This document shows positions 23,101 to 32,069 of a stretch of 64,000 nucleotides of DNA, piece by piece. The notes under the pieces were generated by a model, which saw nothing but the letters and a program-made list of their open reading frames with translations, searched no databases and was not told where the DNA came from. The translations under genes and the position numbers were made by a program. Position 1 is the stretch's first letter. Each line of letters starts with the position of its first letter. The DNA is from Lithodes maja (taxonomy: Eukaryota; Arthropoda; Malacostraca; Decapoda; Lithodidae), in NCBI GenBank assembly GCA_037953745.1, contig JBAKBP010003170.1, positions 95,253-159,252 of the forward strand, given 5' to 3'.

Positions 23101-23894
23101 GGGGAAAATTGGCGGGAAGGTAGCTTGCCTCACCCATACATTATACAACTCGCGGGCTATATCTCTGATTTTGACCATCCAAACGCTGTTTTCACTCGTT
23201 TTATTGTTGTTTCAGGTTAATACCTTTATAATCAACCCATAATAGGCGCATATGGATAATTATTAATGCTATTAATGGTACAATGAATATTTTAGTGACG
23301 AAAAACCTCAAATACGTCAGCACAGGGGGACGTTTTCATTTACCCCCGTGCGCACTTCAGAGGTTAAATGTAAGGCCTCTCCTTCCATTTGTCCCTTCAG
23401 ATAGTGAAACTTGCGGACATTATCCAAAGAGGATTCATGAACCGTAGATCGAAATACGTCCCAGAAAGCTAACCACTCGGTTAACCTGCCCCCAAATGTA
23501 GGAAGATTGAGCTTTGGGAGGTGTACAGTATGTTTTGGGTCAGCCCTTTTATGGGCCTCATTATCGCCTCCCTTCTTACTTGCGACAGCACGCTGTAATA
23601 GGCGCTTCGCTCTAAAGACAGGTTCGTCATAGAGGGCGCGATTATCACACTCTGTAATTATCTCTGCCTCCTCTATCATGTCAGCCACAATCACCTCACT
23701 CAGAGCCGTAATACGACCGTGGGTAGCCTGGACGTTATCTAATCTGGCCTCCAATTCCTCTAGATCAGCAGTAGTGATGAAAGTGTTTAAGTCCACTATT
23801 AGCCTATTTAATACTCCCCGAAGTCCCGCCCTTTGATTTTTAGGGCTTTGATCAGCACCCCACTAGACGGTGTCTCTTTATCGTTTTTATCCAT
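20113..23894 (-). pseudogene. BEL/Pao copy B gag-protease-RT, interrupted
   Basis: The likely start is the ATG at 23894-23892, with a frame slip before 23796. Gag N-terminal part: a coiled region ELEARLDNVQATHGRIT and the Pao gag block LPKLNLPTFGGRLTEWLAFW. It is cut by T2 element 22738-23363 and resumes at GGSYLEAVHLLESIYGD. Then come cysteine-histidine knuckles (CVGCLSGEHG, CRHCKGHHFDKLC), an aspartic protease site (VLLDQGSQRSFI) and RT with KYAYTSDIEKAFLMV and the catalytic-position box LYIDNL. The 877-codon stretch 20083-22716 is open, but it ends in a frameshift from a 5-bp insertion. The gag protein packages RNA; protease and RT act in the particle. Confidence 0.92.
22738..23363 (-). 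mobile_element. TTAA-flanked miniature element, family T2, in Pao gag
   Basis: 626 bp flanked by TTAA at 22734-22737 and 23364-23367, inverted relative to 3769-4382. Palindromes lie at 22756-22767 (ACTCTTAAGAGT) and 22790-22801 (ACTCTCTGGAGT, imperfect), 34 bp apart, each next to a CCGG motif. Long poly-A/T tract inside (22838-22880). No coding capacity. It splits Pao gag between EGEALHL and the GGSYLEA block. Confidence 0.9.
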
Positions 23895-24288
23895 TTTGCA
23901 TGCGAGCCTATAGGCTATGTATCTAAATGTTACGTTACAAAGACAACGGCCAAATAATAGTCTAATTAAGAGACGCCAACCGGCGGACTTCTATGTTATG
24001 GAGAAAAAATAGTACACTAAATAGCAATACCTACTAATGGATCATATTGAACAAGAAAAAATGTTAGGTCTGGTCATAATAGTCACAGGAAGTCTGAAAC
24101 GGAAAAGAAAATTACTGGGGAAAGATGATGGGTGGGATGCAGGACTTAGGCAGGTGCAACGATGTGACCCTGCATTCTGGCTCTAACCATCGCTTGGCTA
24201 GCCTTGCCAGTTTATCATAGAGTTGTTCCTGCATCCTGTTATATGTCCCCTTGTTCATTGCCTTAAAATCCCTTACTGGTAGCTAATT

Positions 24289-24305
24289 CCCGGGTCTGGG
24301 CACCA
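24289..24305 (-). promoter_or_regulatory. Pao copy B primer-binding site
   Basis: On the minus strand, one base after the LTR end (ACCACA), the sequence TGGTGCCCAGACCCGGG fits a site complementary to the 3' end of a tRNA (beginning TGG). It would prime first-strand cDNA synthesis. I could not assign the tRNA species. Confidence 0.72.
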
Positions 24306-25254
24306 TTGTGGTAAACTATCAATGGAAGTTAAATATTACTAAGCTATAATGAATCAAATAAAATCAATCTAAATGAAAACTACTCTATATCTAAATTGAA
24401 TTCAATCTGAAACAAGCTAATTTATATCCAAAGGTCTCACATAACAAATGTATATATAGGGTAAGGTTATAAGGGTTAATATTAGCCAGGAATTAACTCA
24501 CCAATAGTTCCACGTGGCAATGAGGCAAGGGAGAACGTTTTATCCAATATGGCGGTGGACAATGGGGAACGAGACTTCGGTCCCAAGACTCGAGTCAAGT
24601 TAAAGAAAGAATAAATGATTACATGGGAATGGACATGATTATTATAATGTATGCTTATCTATCAGTCAGTCATGATGTCGATGAGAGCGTCGTGATGGTG
24701 TAGCTGAGTGTATTGCTGTATGTGTATTGTGATTACAGGCACAAAAGCACGATCAACTGAGGGCGGAAAATTGGATGTTAACTGGTTGGTGTTCGTGAAG
24801 GCTCTGGCGTACCTCAAAAGCACACCTTGCTGCCTTGGCAAACCGCCAGGAGCCCAAATTATCGTACCGCATTTAGGTTGCTCTATACGATAAATTATAT
24901 TAATATATACGATAAATTCATATACAGTATACTACATAAGACCATGGCAATATTGCTTAATAGCATATTAGGCCTTTTATAACTTAACTTATTTACAATC
25001 TTATAATATACGATCTACTCGTCCTACAAAGGAGTACAAAGGAGTACAAAGGAAATCAAGCAACAACAGGTCTAGTGACCCTTCTAGGCTGCTTGTCCTC
25101 CAAAACACTGAGGATCAAGTTTCCAAACAGTGGTTTAGAGTGGGTAAGGGAACATTGGAAAGGGAACTACTGCCCTAGAACTAATGTCCGTGGCAGGATT
25201 AGGAAGTTAGTAGGGGACAGATGGGTTAGTAACTGAGGGGGGTATACAATAAAG

Positions 25255-28200
25255 TTATTCATTTACAAACGCAGTCAGTCGCGGGTTTGATGCGAGATAT
25301 TTGTCTAAGCGGAGTTTAAATGAATCAACGGTGCTGCAGTCTATAACGTCTCGGGGAAGCCCATTCCACAAGTTGACAACTCGATTGAAGAAGAAATTCT
25401 TAGATTCGTGTGAGTTAAAAGATTTACCAATAATTTTGCAACCGTTTCCCCGCGTGTAATTAGATTGGTCGATAGTGAAGTACTTACTACAGTTCATATT
25501 GTCGATGCCTTTGATGATTTTGAACACTTGAATTAAGTCGCCTCTTAATCTGCGCTGGGTTAAAGGAAATAGATTTAATTCTCTAAGACGCTCTTCGTAT
25601 GGTTTGTTCTTTAGGCTAGGTATCATTTTGGTAACTCTACGTTGAACTCGTTCTAGCTTGTTTATATCTTTTTGGTAATAAGGGCACCAGGATTGAACGC
25701 AGTATTCCAGAAGAGGGCGGACTAAGGAATTGTAAAGGGTTAGGATAACATCTTTGGATTTATGCTCAAATGACCTGCCTATAAAGCCAATTATTTTGTT
25801 TGCCTTCTTAACAACTTCTGAACATTGTTGACTCGGTTTTAGGTTACTCGATATTGTTACTCCCAGATCGGTTTCTTTGTTTACATTCTTAAGCTGAGTG
25901 CCATTCATCGAATAGTTTGCTTTCTCATTTAGGTATCCGATATGTAGTACTTTACATTTATCCGCATTGAAACTCACTTGCCAAATTTGGGCCCAACATG
26001 ACAATTTATCTAGATTGTGTTGCATATCGTCAACTTGTTCTTTTGAGAGTACGCTATTTGCAATTTTTGTATCGTCAGCAAATTTCGAGACTGTACAGGT
26101 GAGACCCTCATCTATGTCGTTGATGTAAATTAGAAAGAGAATTGGTCCTAGTACCGATCCCTGGGGTACCCCACTACTTACATTGGTCCATTTAGATGCC
26201 TTACCGTTTATGACTGCTCTTTGCTTTCTGTCGCTGAGCCAATTTTCTATCCATTTCAACACACCGTCTTGTATTCCATGCGCTTTTAGTTTTAGCAGTA
26301 ATCGTTTGTGGGGAACTTTGTCAAAGGCCTTTTGAAAATCAAGGTATATAATATCTACAGCTTTACTCTCATCGTAGAGGTTGAAGATATCGTGGAAGAA
26401 GTCTAAGAGGTTTGTTAAACAGGAACGTTTTTTACGAAAGCCGTGTTGAGTATCTTTAACCCTCCAGCCCCGGTTATGTATTATATATATATTCCTCGAA
26501 ACCCGGGTGTTTTGGCCGAAAAACGTCTAGGCTAGGCTACCGTATATTCGTTAATCAGACTGCTTCCCGCATTCCTGCGCATCCCCAAGCGTAGCTGTGT
26601 TATTTACCTGTAAAATGGCATTAAGTAGAGCTCTCTAAGTCAACTGGGTGAGCTGTGATGATGATTTCATTGGAGATAACTTTATGGCCAAACCAGCCAC
26701 TTTACACCACTTTTCGATACTGAACAACAACATACAGGCACACAAGAACAAGCGACGCTCTCCTTCTTGTGGCCGGAGATGCGGAGCGTCGGTCCAGCCG
26801 GCTGTTGTTTACATGCGTCGGACCGACGCCTCGCACAGCAAGCTCACAGGCTGTGACGTCATGGGTGTATAAGAGGCCTTCCGGGTACCTGTTACATGCT
26901 TTTTTATGGGCGTACAAGAGGCCATCCGTGGTGAGAGGGTTAAGTAAGTTATTTGCCTCTAAGTGATTTACGAGTCTGTCTCTTATGACCGTTTCTAGCA
27001 TTTTACATACAATTGATGTTAAGCTAATTGGACGATAGTTACTGGGTAGGGATTTGCTGCCTTTTTTTAATATCGGTGTTACGTTGGCTAGCTTCCACTG
27101 ATCAGGCATAGTCCCAGACTGCAAGGATTCATTGAATAGCAATGTCAGTGGTTTGGAGAGCTCATCCTTAGCTTCCATTAGAACTCTAGGTGAGATTGTA
27201 TCAGGTCCAGGCGTTTTATTTACCTTGAGTTTATCTAAACAATTCAATACTTCTCTCTCTGTAACGGTGATATTGCTTAGAACATCTGAATTATCAATCT
27301 GAATCGGCGATGGTGTAGGGATATCACTGAGGTCTTCGGTTGTAAAAACTGATGCAAAGAAGGTATTGAGGGCATTACTCATTTGTACTTCGTCTTTGGT
27401 GTATTCTCCATTTTCATCGACTAACGGTCCAACAGTTGAAGTAACTACTTTTTTCTTTCTGATATAACTATAGAATTCTTTCGGGTTTGTTTTACTTTGA
27501 TTCGCAACATGTAACTACAGGGTCTTTTTACTTTGCTTAATTAACTTTTTGGCTTTGCGTCGTAGCTCTACAAATTTCACCCGTTCTTCGTCATTTTGTG
27601 AGGATTTTAATCTATCATTAGCAAATTTTTTAGCAAGCAGACAGTCTGAAATATCTTTATTCCACCATTTGGGCTTATCATTTTGGCCTGGACGCCGTAT
27701 TTTCGATGGTATGCAGTCTTGCACTGCCTTAAGGTAAGTGATTGTGACACACTCCCAAGATGTATTTATGTCGTTATTGTTAGTCAGAAAGCTCCAGTCA
27801 GTTTCTTTAAGTTTTGATTTAAGTTTATGAAAATTTGCTTTCTTGAAATTAGGGACTTTCTCAATGCTGCTATTTGATTTGTTACTAGTAAACTTTAAAG
27901 TGAAAGTTATCGTACGATGGTCGCTGTTACTGAATTCATCACCAACATTCAAATTCTCTATTAATTCTTCTTTTGTTGCGAGTACAAGGTCAAGCACATT
28001 ATTACCACGGGTCGGAGATTGTACAAATTGAAAAAGTGAACTCTCTTGCAAGTTAGCATAGAGGTCGTGTCCAGAGTGTGAAGTAAGAATATCGCCCCAT
28101 TTAGTCACGGGTAAGTTGAAATCGCCAAGAATTACGGTATCTTGTATGTTAGTTATTTCTGCAATTTGTTCATAAATTTCACTGTCAGTTTGCACTGATT

Positions 28201-28537
28201 GAGATGGGGGTCTGTATAATAAAGCTAGTGTTATTTTAGTTCCTCGTTTATTATTTAATAGTATGTAAGATATGTCTATATTCGCAATTTGAGGTTTTGA
28301 CATTAAGACGGGATTAAGACTTTCCTTTATAAAACACAGAACTCCTCCTCCATTTCTATTGATCCGACTTTTCTCAAACATTGTATAACCAGGAAGCGTA
28401 TATTCGGCTAAAAAGTCTCTGTCTTCCGTATTTAACCAAGATTCTGTAATGCCGATTATATCATAATGTTCTGTAAACACGATTTCCTCTAGATCTGAAA
28501 ATTTATTGCGTATGCTACGAGCATTTACATAAAACAC
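25255..28537 (-). pseudogene. LINE D ORF2: endonuclease and reverse transcriptase
   Basis: Endonuclease (APE type) first: NARSIRNKFSDLEEIVF, ITESWLNTED, LLYRPPSQS, GDFNLPVTKWGD, LDLVLATKEE and SDHRTITF. Then a basic linker ending SKKTL with a single in-frame TAG (27515-27517), after which the same frame continues (LHVANQSKTNPKEFYSYI). RT blocks YRPISLTSIVCK, GVPQGSVLGP and KFADDTKIA are present. A T1 MITE splits RT between NHLEANNLLN and the downstream GFRKKRSCLTNLL block. The C-terminal end is intact to 25255. Endonuclease nicks target DNA and RT copies the RNA there. Start codon not determinable; the reading opens with GTG-TTT-TAT. Confidence 0.92.
26460..26939 (+). mobile_element. TTAA-flanked piggyBac-derived MITE, family T1, in LINE D
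   Basis: 480 bp, TTAA at 26456-26459 and 26940-26943. Subterminal motifs GGGTGTATAAGAGGCC (26863-26878) and GGGCGTACAAGAGGCC (26908-26923), 45 bp apart, followed by TTCCGGG and ATCCGTG. Both motifs here share changes (GTA, GGCC) not seen in the other T1 copies. Confidence 0.92.
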
Positions 28538-28602
28538 CTTAAGAGTATTAGAGTTGGATGTTACTGATTGTGCATTGTCTGAATTTTCAGTTCGTATTTG
28601 AC

Positions 28603-29595
28603 TTACACTACCCTGTCTTGGGTCTGGTTGACCCCGTTTTTTAAACGGAAATCCTTGACTGCATCGTTCAGCAGACGACCAAGACGTGCAGCTCCTACTT
28701 CATTGAGATGTACACCATCTCCTGAAAACAAAGATTTATCATAGTAAAAATTATCCCACGTGTCGACAAAGCCGATGTTCTCCTCCCTGCAGAGTTTGGC
28801 TAGTCGGCGATTTGTACTGGTAGCTATGTTGTAGAATCGGTTTTCTACATCAATCCGGGGAACAATTCCTGAAATTAAGATTCTATTAGATTTTTCCTTG
28901 AAGGACCTGATCAGCCGCCGGTACTTGCAAAGTAGTTCCTCTGATCGCGTCCGTTGGACATCGTTAGATCCAACGTGGATGACGTACGTAGTGCTTGCGG
29001 GGGCGAGCCTGGAAACCTCTTCCAGAGCCGCAACAATGTCGTCCACGCCGCCACCTGGGATACAGAATCGCTTTCTGGTCCTGGGTGCCCTGGCGCAGAA
29101 CTCGGTTAGTTGGCCACGGACCATGGAGTCGCCCACAAGCCGAACTTCTTCCGTTTCCTCTTCCTCGTCAATAGCCAGAATTTTGAAGCGGTTTTGGCAT
29201 GTTGTCGGGATGACCTTCCTGGTACTGGTACTGGGATGGACATTGTTTCTCACTAACTAAAAGTTGTCCTGGGGGGGAGTGAGAGTAGAGTCATTATTAT
29301 TATCTGCAACATCTAAGGTAGCTGCTGGTGTGGGTACCGGTACTGTATGCACTGGAATGGCGGTTGACATAGTAGTGGTTTCTTGGGCCGAGGGCACTCC
29401 TACGTTGAGTGTGGCAAATTCTTGAAGGGATTCAAGCTTCGTAGTCAGGGCATCGATCTTGCGGTGAGCTGCATTCAATTCATCCGCAATCTTCTCTCGG
29501 AGCTGGCAAAATCTACAAATTTGGACATCAGTATCAACAAACATGGTAGGGCCAAATTTACCGGAACAACTCGTGCAGGTTCGTTGCGGCGCCAT
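28603..29595 (-). pseudogene. LINE D ORF1: zinc finger, coiled coil and SGNH esterase
   Basis: Start ATG at 29595-29593 (MAPQRTCTSC), right after the 5' tandem array. The N-terminal part has paired cysteines (CTSC, CRFC), then a heptad-like helical stretch (ELNAAHRKIDALTTKLESL) and an acidic, threonine-rich linker. After an in-frame TAG at 29257-29259 the same frame continues into an SGNH-hydrolase-like domain: LVGDSMVRGQL (block I GDS), VIHVGSNDVQRTRSE (GSND) and FSGDGVHLNEVG (catalytic D-x-x-H). ORF1 proteins of CR1-group LINEs are known to carry zinc-finger, coiled-coil and esterase modules; they bind RNA and possibly lipid. Apart from the single stop it is complete. Confidence 0.9.
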
Positions 29596-29614
29596 GACAA
29601 TATAATCACAATAT

Positions 29615-29870
29615 GCCTGAAAATCACACAAATTTATGTTAGCAAAATGGTACAATTAAAGCCTGAAAATCACAAAAAATGTATGTTAGCAATGTGATAC
29701 AATTAATCCCTGAAAATCACAAAAAAATTTGTTAGCAATATGATAATATTAATATGCCTGTAAATCACAAAAAATACGTTAGCAATAGAACACAATTTAT
29801 GCCTGAAATAAACAAAAATTTATGTTAGCAGTATGACACAGTTAAAGCCTGAAAATCACAAATGGACTAG
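29615..29870 (-). repeat. 46-bp tandem array in LINE D 5' UTR
   Basis: Five to six units of 45-48 bp; units start (GCCTGAAAATCACA on the + strand) near 29615, 29661, 29707, 29755, 29801 and 29847, each also containing GTTAGCA. Lies immediately upstream of ORF1 on the coding strand. Could act as promoter monomers as in some other LINEs; that is inference. Confidence 0.85.
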
Positions 29871-30104
29871 AAATTTGTTACAAAATTTACTGGAAAAAAA
29901 AAGTGGGAGAGGGTTAATGTAGCCTAGTGAAAAAACTGGAAAACAGTATACAGTACAGTAACAAAAAATATTTGTTAGCAATATGGAGAGATCGTCGTGC
30001 TGTAGGAGAGATCGTGACGTCGTGCTGTAGGAGAGATCGTGACGTCACAGAGACATACGAGATCACAAAAGAGTCATATTCTATCGTATTTATACGATAG
30101 TAAG

Positions 30105-30747
30105 GTTGGAAGTATCAATACTTCCCAAGTACTGTTTTACTTCACTGCTAGCCAAATTTAGGTCTGCATTTTTATAATTTCTAAATCTGATTACTTTTTC
30201 ATGTGTGAGTGGCTTAGGGAAATCAAAGCTGAAAGTAATCAAAGCATGATCAGAGGTATTAGGGTCAGCATTCTCAACATCAACATCCAGAACACCACCA
30301 CAACCCACAGGAGAGAAAACCAAGTCAAGGGTGTGTCCTAAGATATGAGTTGGGTGGGACACATGGTTTACAAAATTGTTCTGATCAGTCAACTCAAGGA
30401 ACTCAGGAGAGAATGGCTTCAGATGAGGGCTGTCAACCCAGTAATTAAAATCTCCACATATCAAAAGTCTTCCGGTTTTAGCAGAAACTTCCTCGAGAAA
30501 CTGCCCAAACTCTTCCATAAAACCCCTATCTGAGCCACGATGGCCAGGCCTATAGACAACTGCCATTCTTAGAATTTGTTGATGGAGTTTTATTTCCACT
30601 TCCAACAGTTCATAATAAAGAGGGGCTGGGTTATGGCTTATTTGCAAGATATTCACCAGATTACAGTAATGCATACTGCCACATGTACCACCAACTATGC
30701 ACAACCTGGTTCATGCGTCCCTATATTTTGCAAATTTATCAGAATTA
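30105..30747 (-). pseudogene. LINE C endonuclease domain, 5' part
   Basis: APE-type endonuclease of LINE C: MAVVYRPGHRG, LLICGDFNYWVD, THILGHTLDLVFSP and SDHALITFSFDFP. It continues across Pao copy B into the linker at 13765; the GTAAG duplication lies in the codons around SNLT. Upstream of GGTCGSMHYCN the reading is degraded, and it is cut by the pogo-like element at 30748. The endonuclease makes the target nick for retrotransposition. Confidence 0.88.
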
Positions 30748-30764
30748 CAGTAAAAGTCCTTTAA

Positions 30765-31243
30765 CCCTTCAAACTCGGATGGTACACGTGTGTACCATTA
30801 TGTTTTGCCCCCAGGAACCCGGGTGGTACTACATTGTACCAGTGGTTGAAAGCCTGTGAGCTTCGTGTGCGAGGCGTCGGTCCGACGCATGTAAACAACA
30901 GCCGGCTGGACCGACGCTCCGCATCTCCGGCCACAAGAAGGAGAGCGTCGCTTGTTTGTGTGTGCCTGTATGTTGTTGTTAAGTATCGAAAAGTGGTGTA
31001 AAGTGGCTGTTTTGGCCATAAAGTTATCTCCAATGAAATCATCATCACAGCTCAACCAGTTGACTTAGAGAGCTCTACTTAATGCCATTCTACAGGTAAA
31101 TAACACAGCTACGCTTGGGGATGCGCGGGAATGCGGGAAGCAGTCTGATTAACGAATATACGGTAGCCTAGCCTAGACGTTTTTCGGCCAAAACAACCGG
31201 ATTTCGAGGAATATATATATAATACATAGCCGGGGCTGGAGGG
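30765..31243 (-). mobile_element. TTAA-flanked miniature element, family T4, copy 1
   Basis: 479 bp, TTAA at 30761-30764 and 31244-31247. Most of it matches T1 in reverse orientation (including the CCAGCCCCGG end), but the other end is replaced by a different one carrying palindromes GGTACACGTGTGTACC (30781-30796) and GGTACTACATTGTACC (30825-30840), 44 bp apart, next to TCGGAT and CCCGGGT. A hybrid-looking relative of T1. Confidence 0.88.
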
Positions 31244-32069
31244 TTAATCCGACGACCGGTGATTCGAATCTCCCAATAGTCCAAATTTTTCAATTTGAGG
31301 CCAAATCCGAATTCACCCGATGGTCCGAATTTCAAGAAGTCCCAAAGTCCCCTTTTTGAGGCATTAGTCCACTCAAATGACACATAATGGAGCACACACA
31401 TATCATATGTTCATAAATTCACTTTAAAAGTTTACCATTGTCATTGTAGCCTATTACCTACTTCAAAACATTCAGATTAATGGTCAAAGGAAGCTACTGA
31501 TATAAACGTAAACACCACATCGTCTGCTGGAGAGTTTGTTTTGCTCTTGAACGCATCCTTGGGACGCTCCGATGCGCTACTGGCTTGCACCGCATTTTCT
31601 GCAAGCGCATTCAGTCTTGAGCTTGAAAACGCACCTTTGGACGTTCCGATACGCTACTATTTATAGTTCAGTGATCGGAGCGTCCCAAGGGTGCTTTCAA
31701 GACAACAAGACAAGGGTGCTTTCAATACAATATAATATAACAGAGCACGTCACAAAAGGAAAATCACAAAAGGAAAATTACAAGAACCTCTCAGGGAAGT
31801 GCCGTTGTTAAGGCATTACTTCCCGAACCACATCTGATCTGATCTTCAAGAGCAAGACAAACTCGCTAGTAGACGATGCGGACATATGGTGTTTACGTTT
31901 ATATCAGCAGATTCCTTTGACCATTAATCTGAATGTTTTGAAGTAGGTAATAGGCTACAATGACAATGGTAAACTTTTGAAGTGATTTTATGAACATATG
32001 ATATCCTATGTGTGCACCATTGTGTCATTTGGGTGGCCTAATGCCTCAATGTTTTTGTCAGGCCATTAA

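Larger units (their letters stand above)
25028..30007 (-). mobile_element. LINE D: nearly full-length CR1-like LINE in Pao LTR
   Basis: About 4.5 kb without its MITE. On the minus strand: 5' UTR with a tandem array (29615-29870), ORF1 (29595-28603), ORF2 with endonuclease and RT (about 28537-25255), and a 3' UTR with tail made of repeats of about 10 bp (CAAAGGAGTA on the + strand, 25034-25058). It is interrupted by a T1 MITE (26460-26939). The two ORFs have only one in-frame stop each, so this is a young copy. The fragment at 831-1954 belongs to the same family. Confidence 0.92.
13771..30099 (-). mobile_element. BEL/Pao LTR retrotransposon, copy B, with both LTRs
   Basis: The full element on the minus strand: 5' LTR (24307-30099, split by LINE D), primer-binding site (24289-24305), gag-pol (23894 down to 15874), polypurine tract and 3' LTR (13771-15836). 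It is flanked by the 5-bp duplication GTAAG at 13766-13770 and 30100-30104, in the 4-6 bp range known for BEL/Pao. About 16 kb as it stands, of which more than half is nested inserts: pogo-like 14391-15655, LINE F 16196-18285, T2 22738-23363, LINE D 25028-30007. The host sequence on both sides is LINE C. Confidence 0.93.
24307..30099 (-). repeat. BEL/Pao copy B 5' LTR, split by LINE D
   Basis: Inner part 24307-25027 and outer part from about 30008 to 30099. The join falls within GTCCTAC/GTCGTGCTGTAGG when compared with the intact order in the 3' LTR (15740-15775). At the outer junction a 25-bp piece beginning GTCGTGCTGTAGGAG is tandemly repeated. The flanking GTAAG at 30100-30104 is the target duplication. 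Confidence 0.88.
10985..30747 (-). mobile_element. LINE C: CR1/L2-like non-LTR retrotransposon, split in three
   Basis: One LINE read on the minus strand: endonuclease at 30105-30747, middle linker at 13409-13765, RT and C-terminal part at 11194-12920, 3' UTR at 10985-11193. The 3' end has a simple (ATT)n-type tail (TTATTATTATTATTTATTATT near 10988-11008). The element is interrupted by BEL/Pao copy B (13771-30099, duplication GTAAG at 13766-13770 and 30100-30104) and by a T1 MITE (12925-13404). It is 5'-truncated or cut where the pogo-like element begins at 30748. Confidence 0.9.

Noticed and set aside
29615..29870. Regularly spaced repeats resembling a CRISPR array
   Set aside because: Units are contiguous and degenerate with no distinct spacers, and the context is a eukaryotic LINE 5' UTR.
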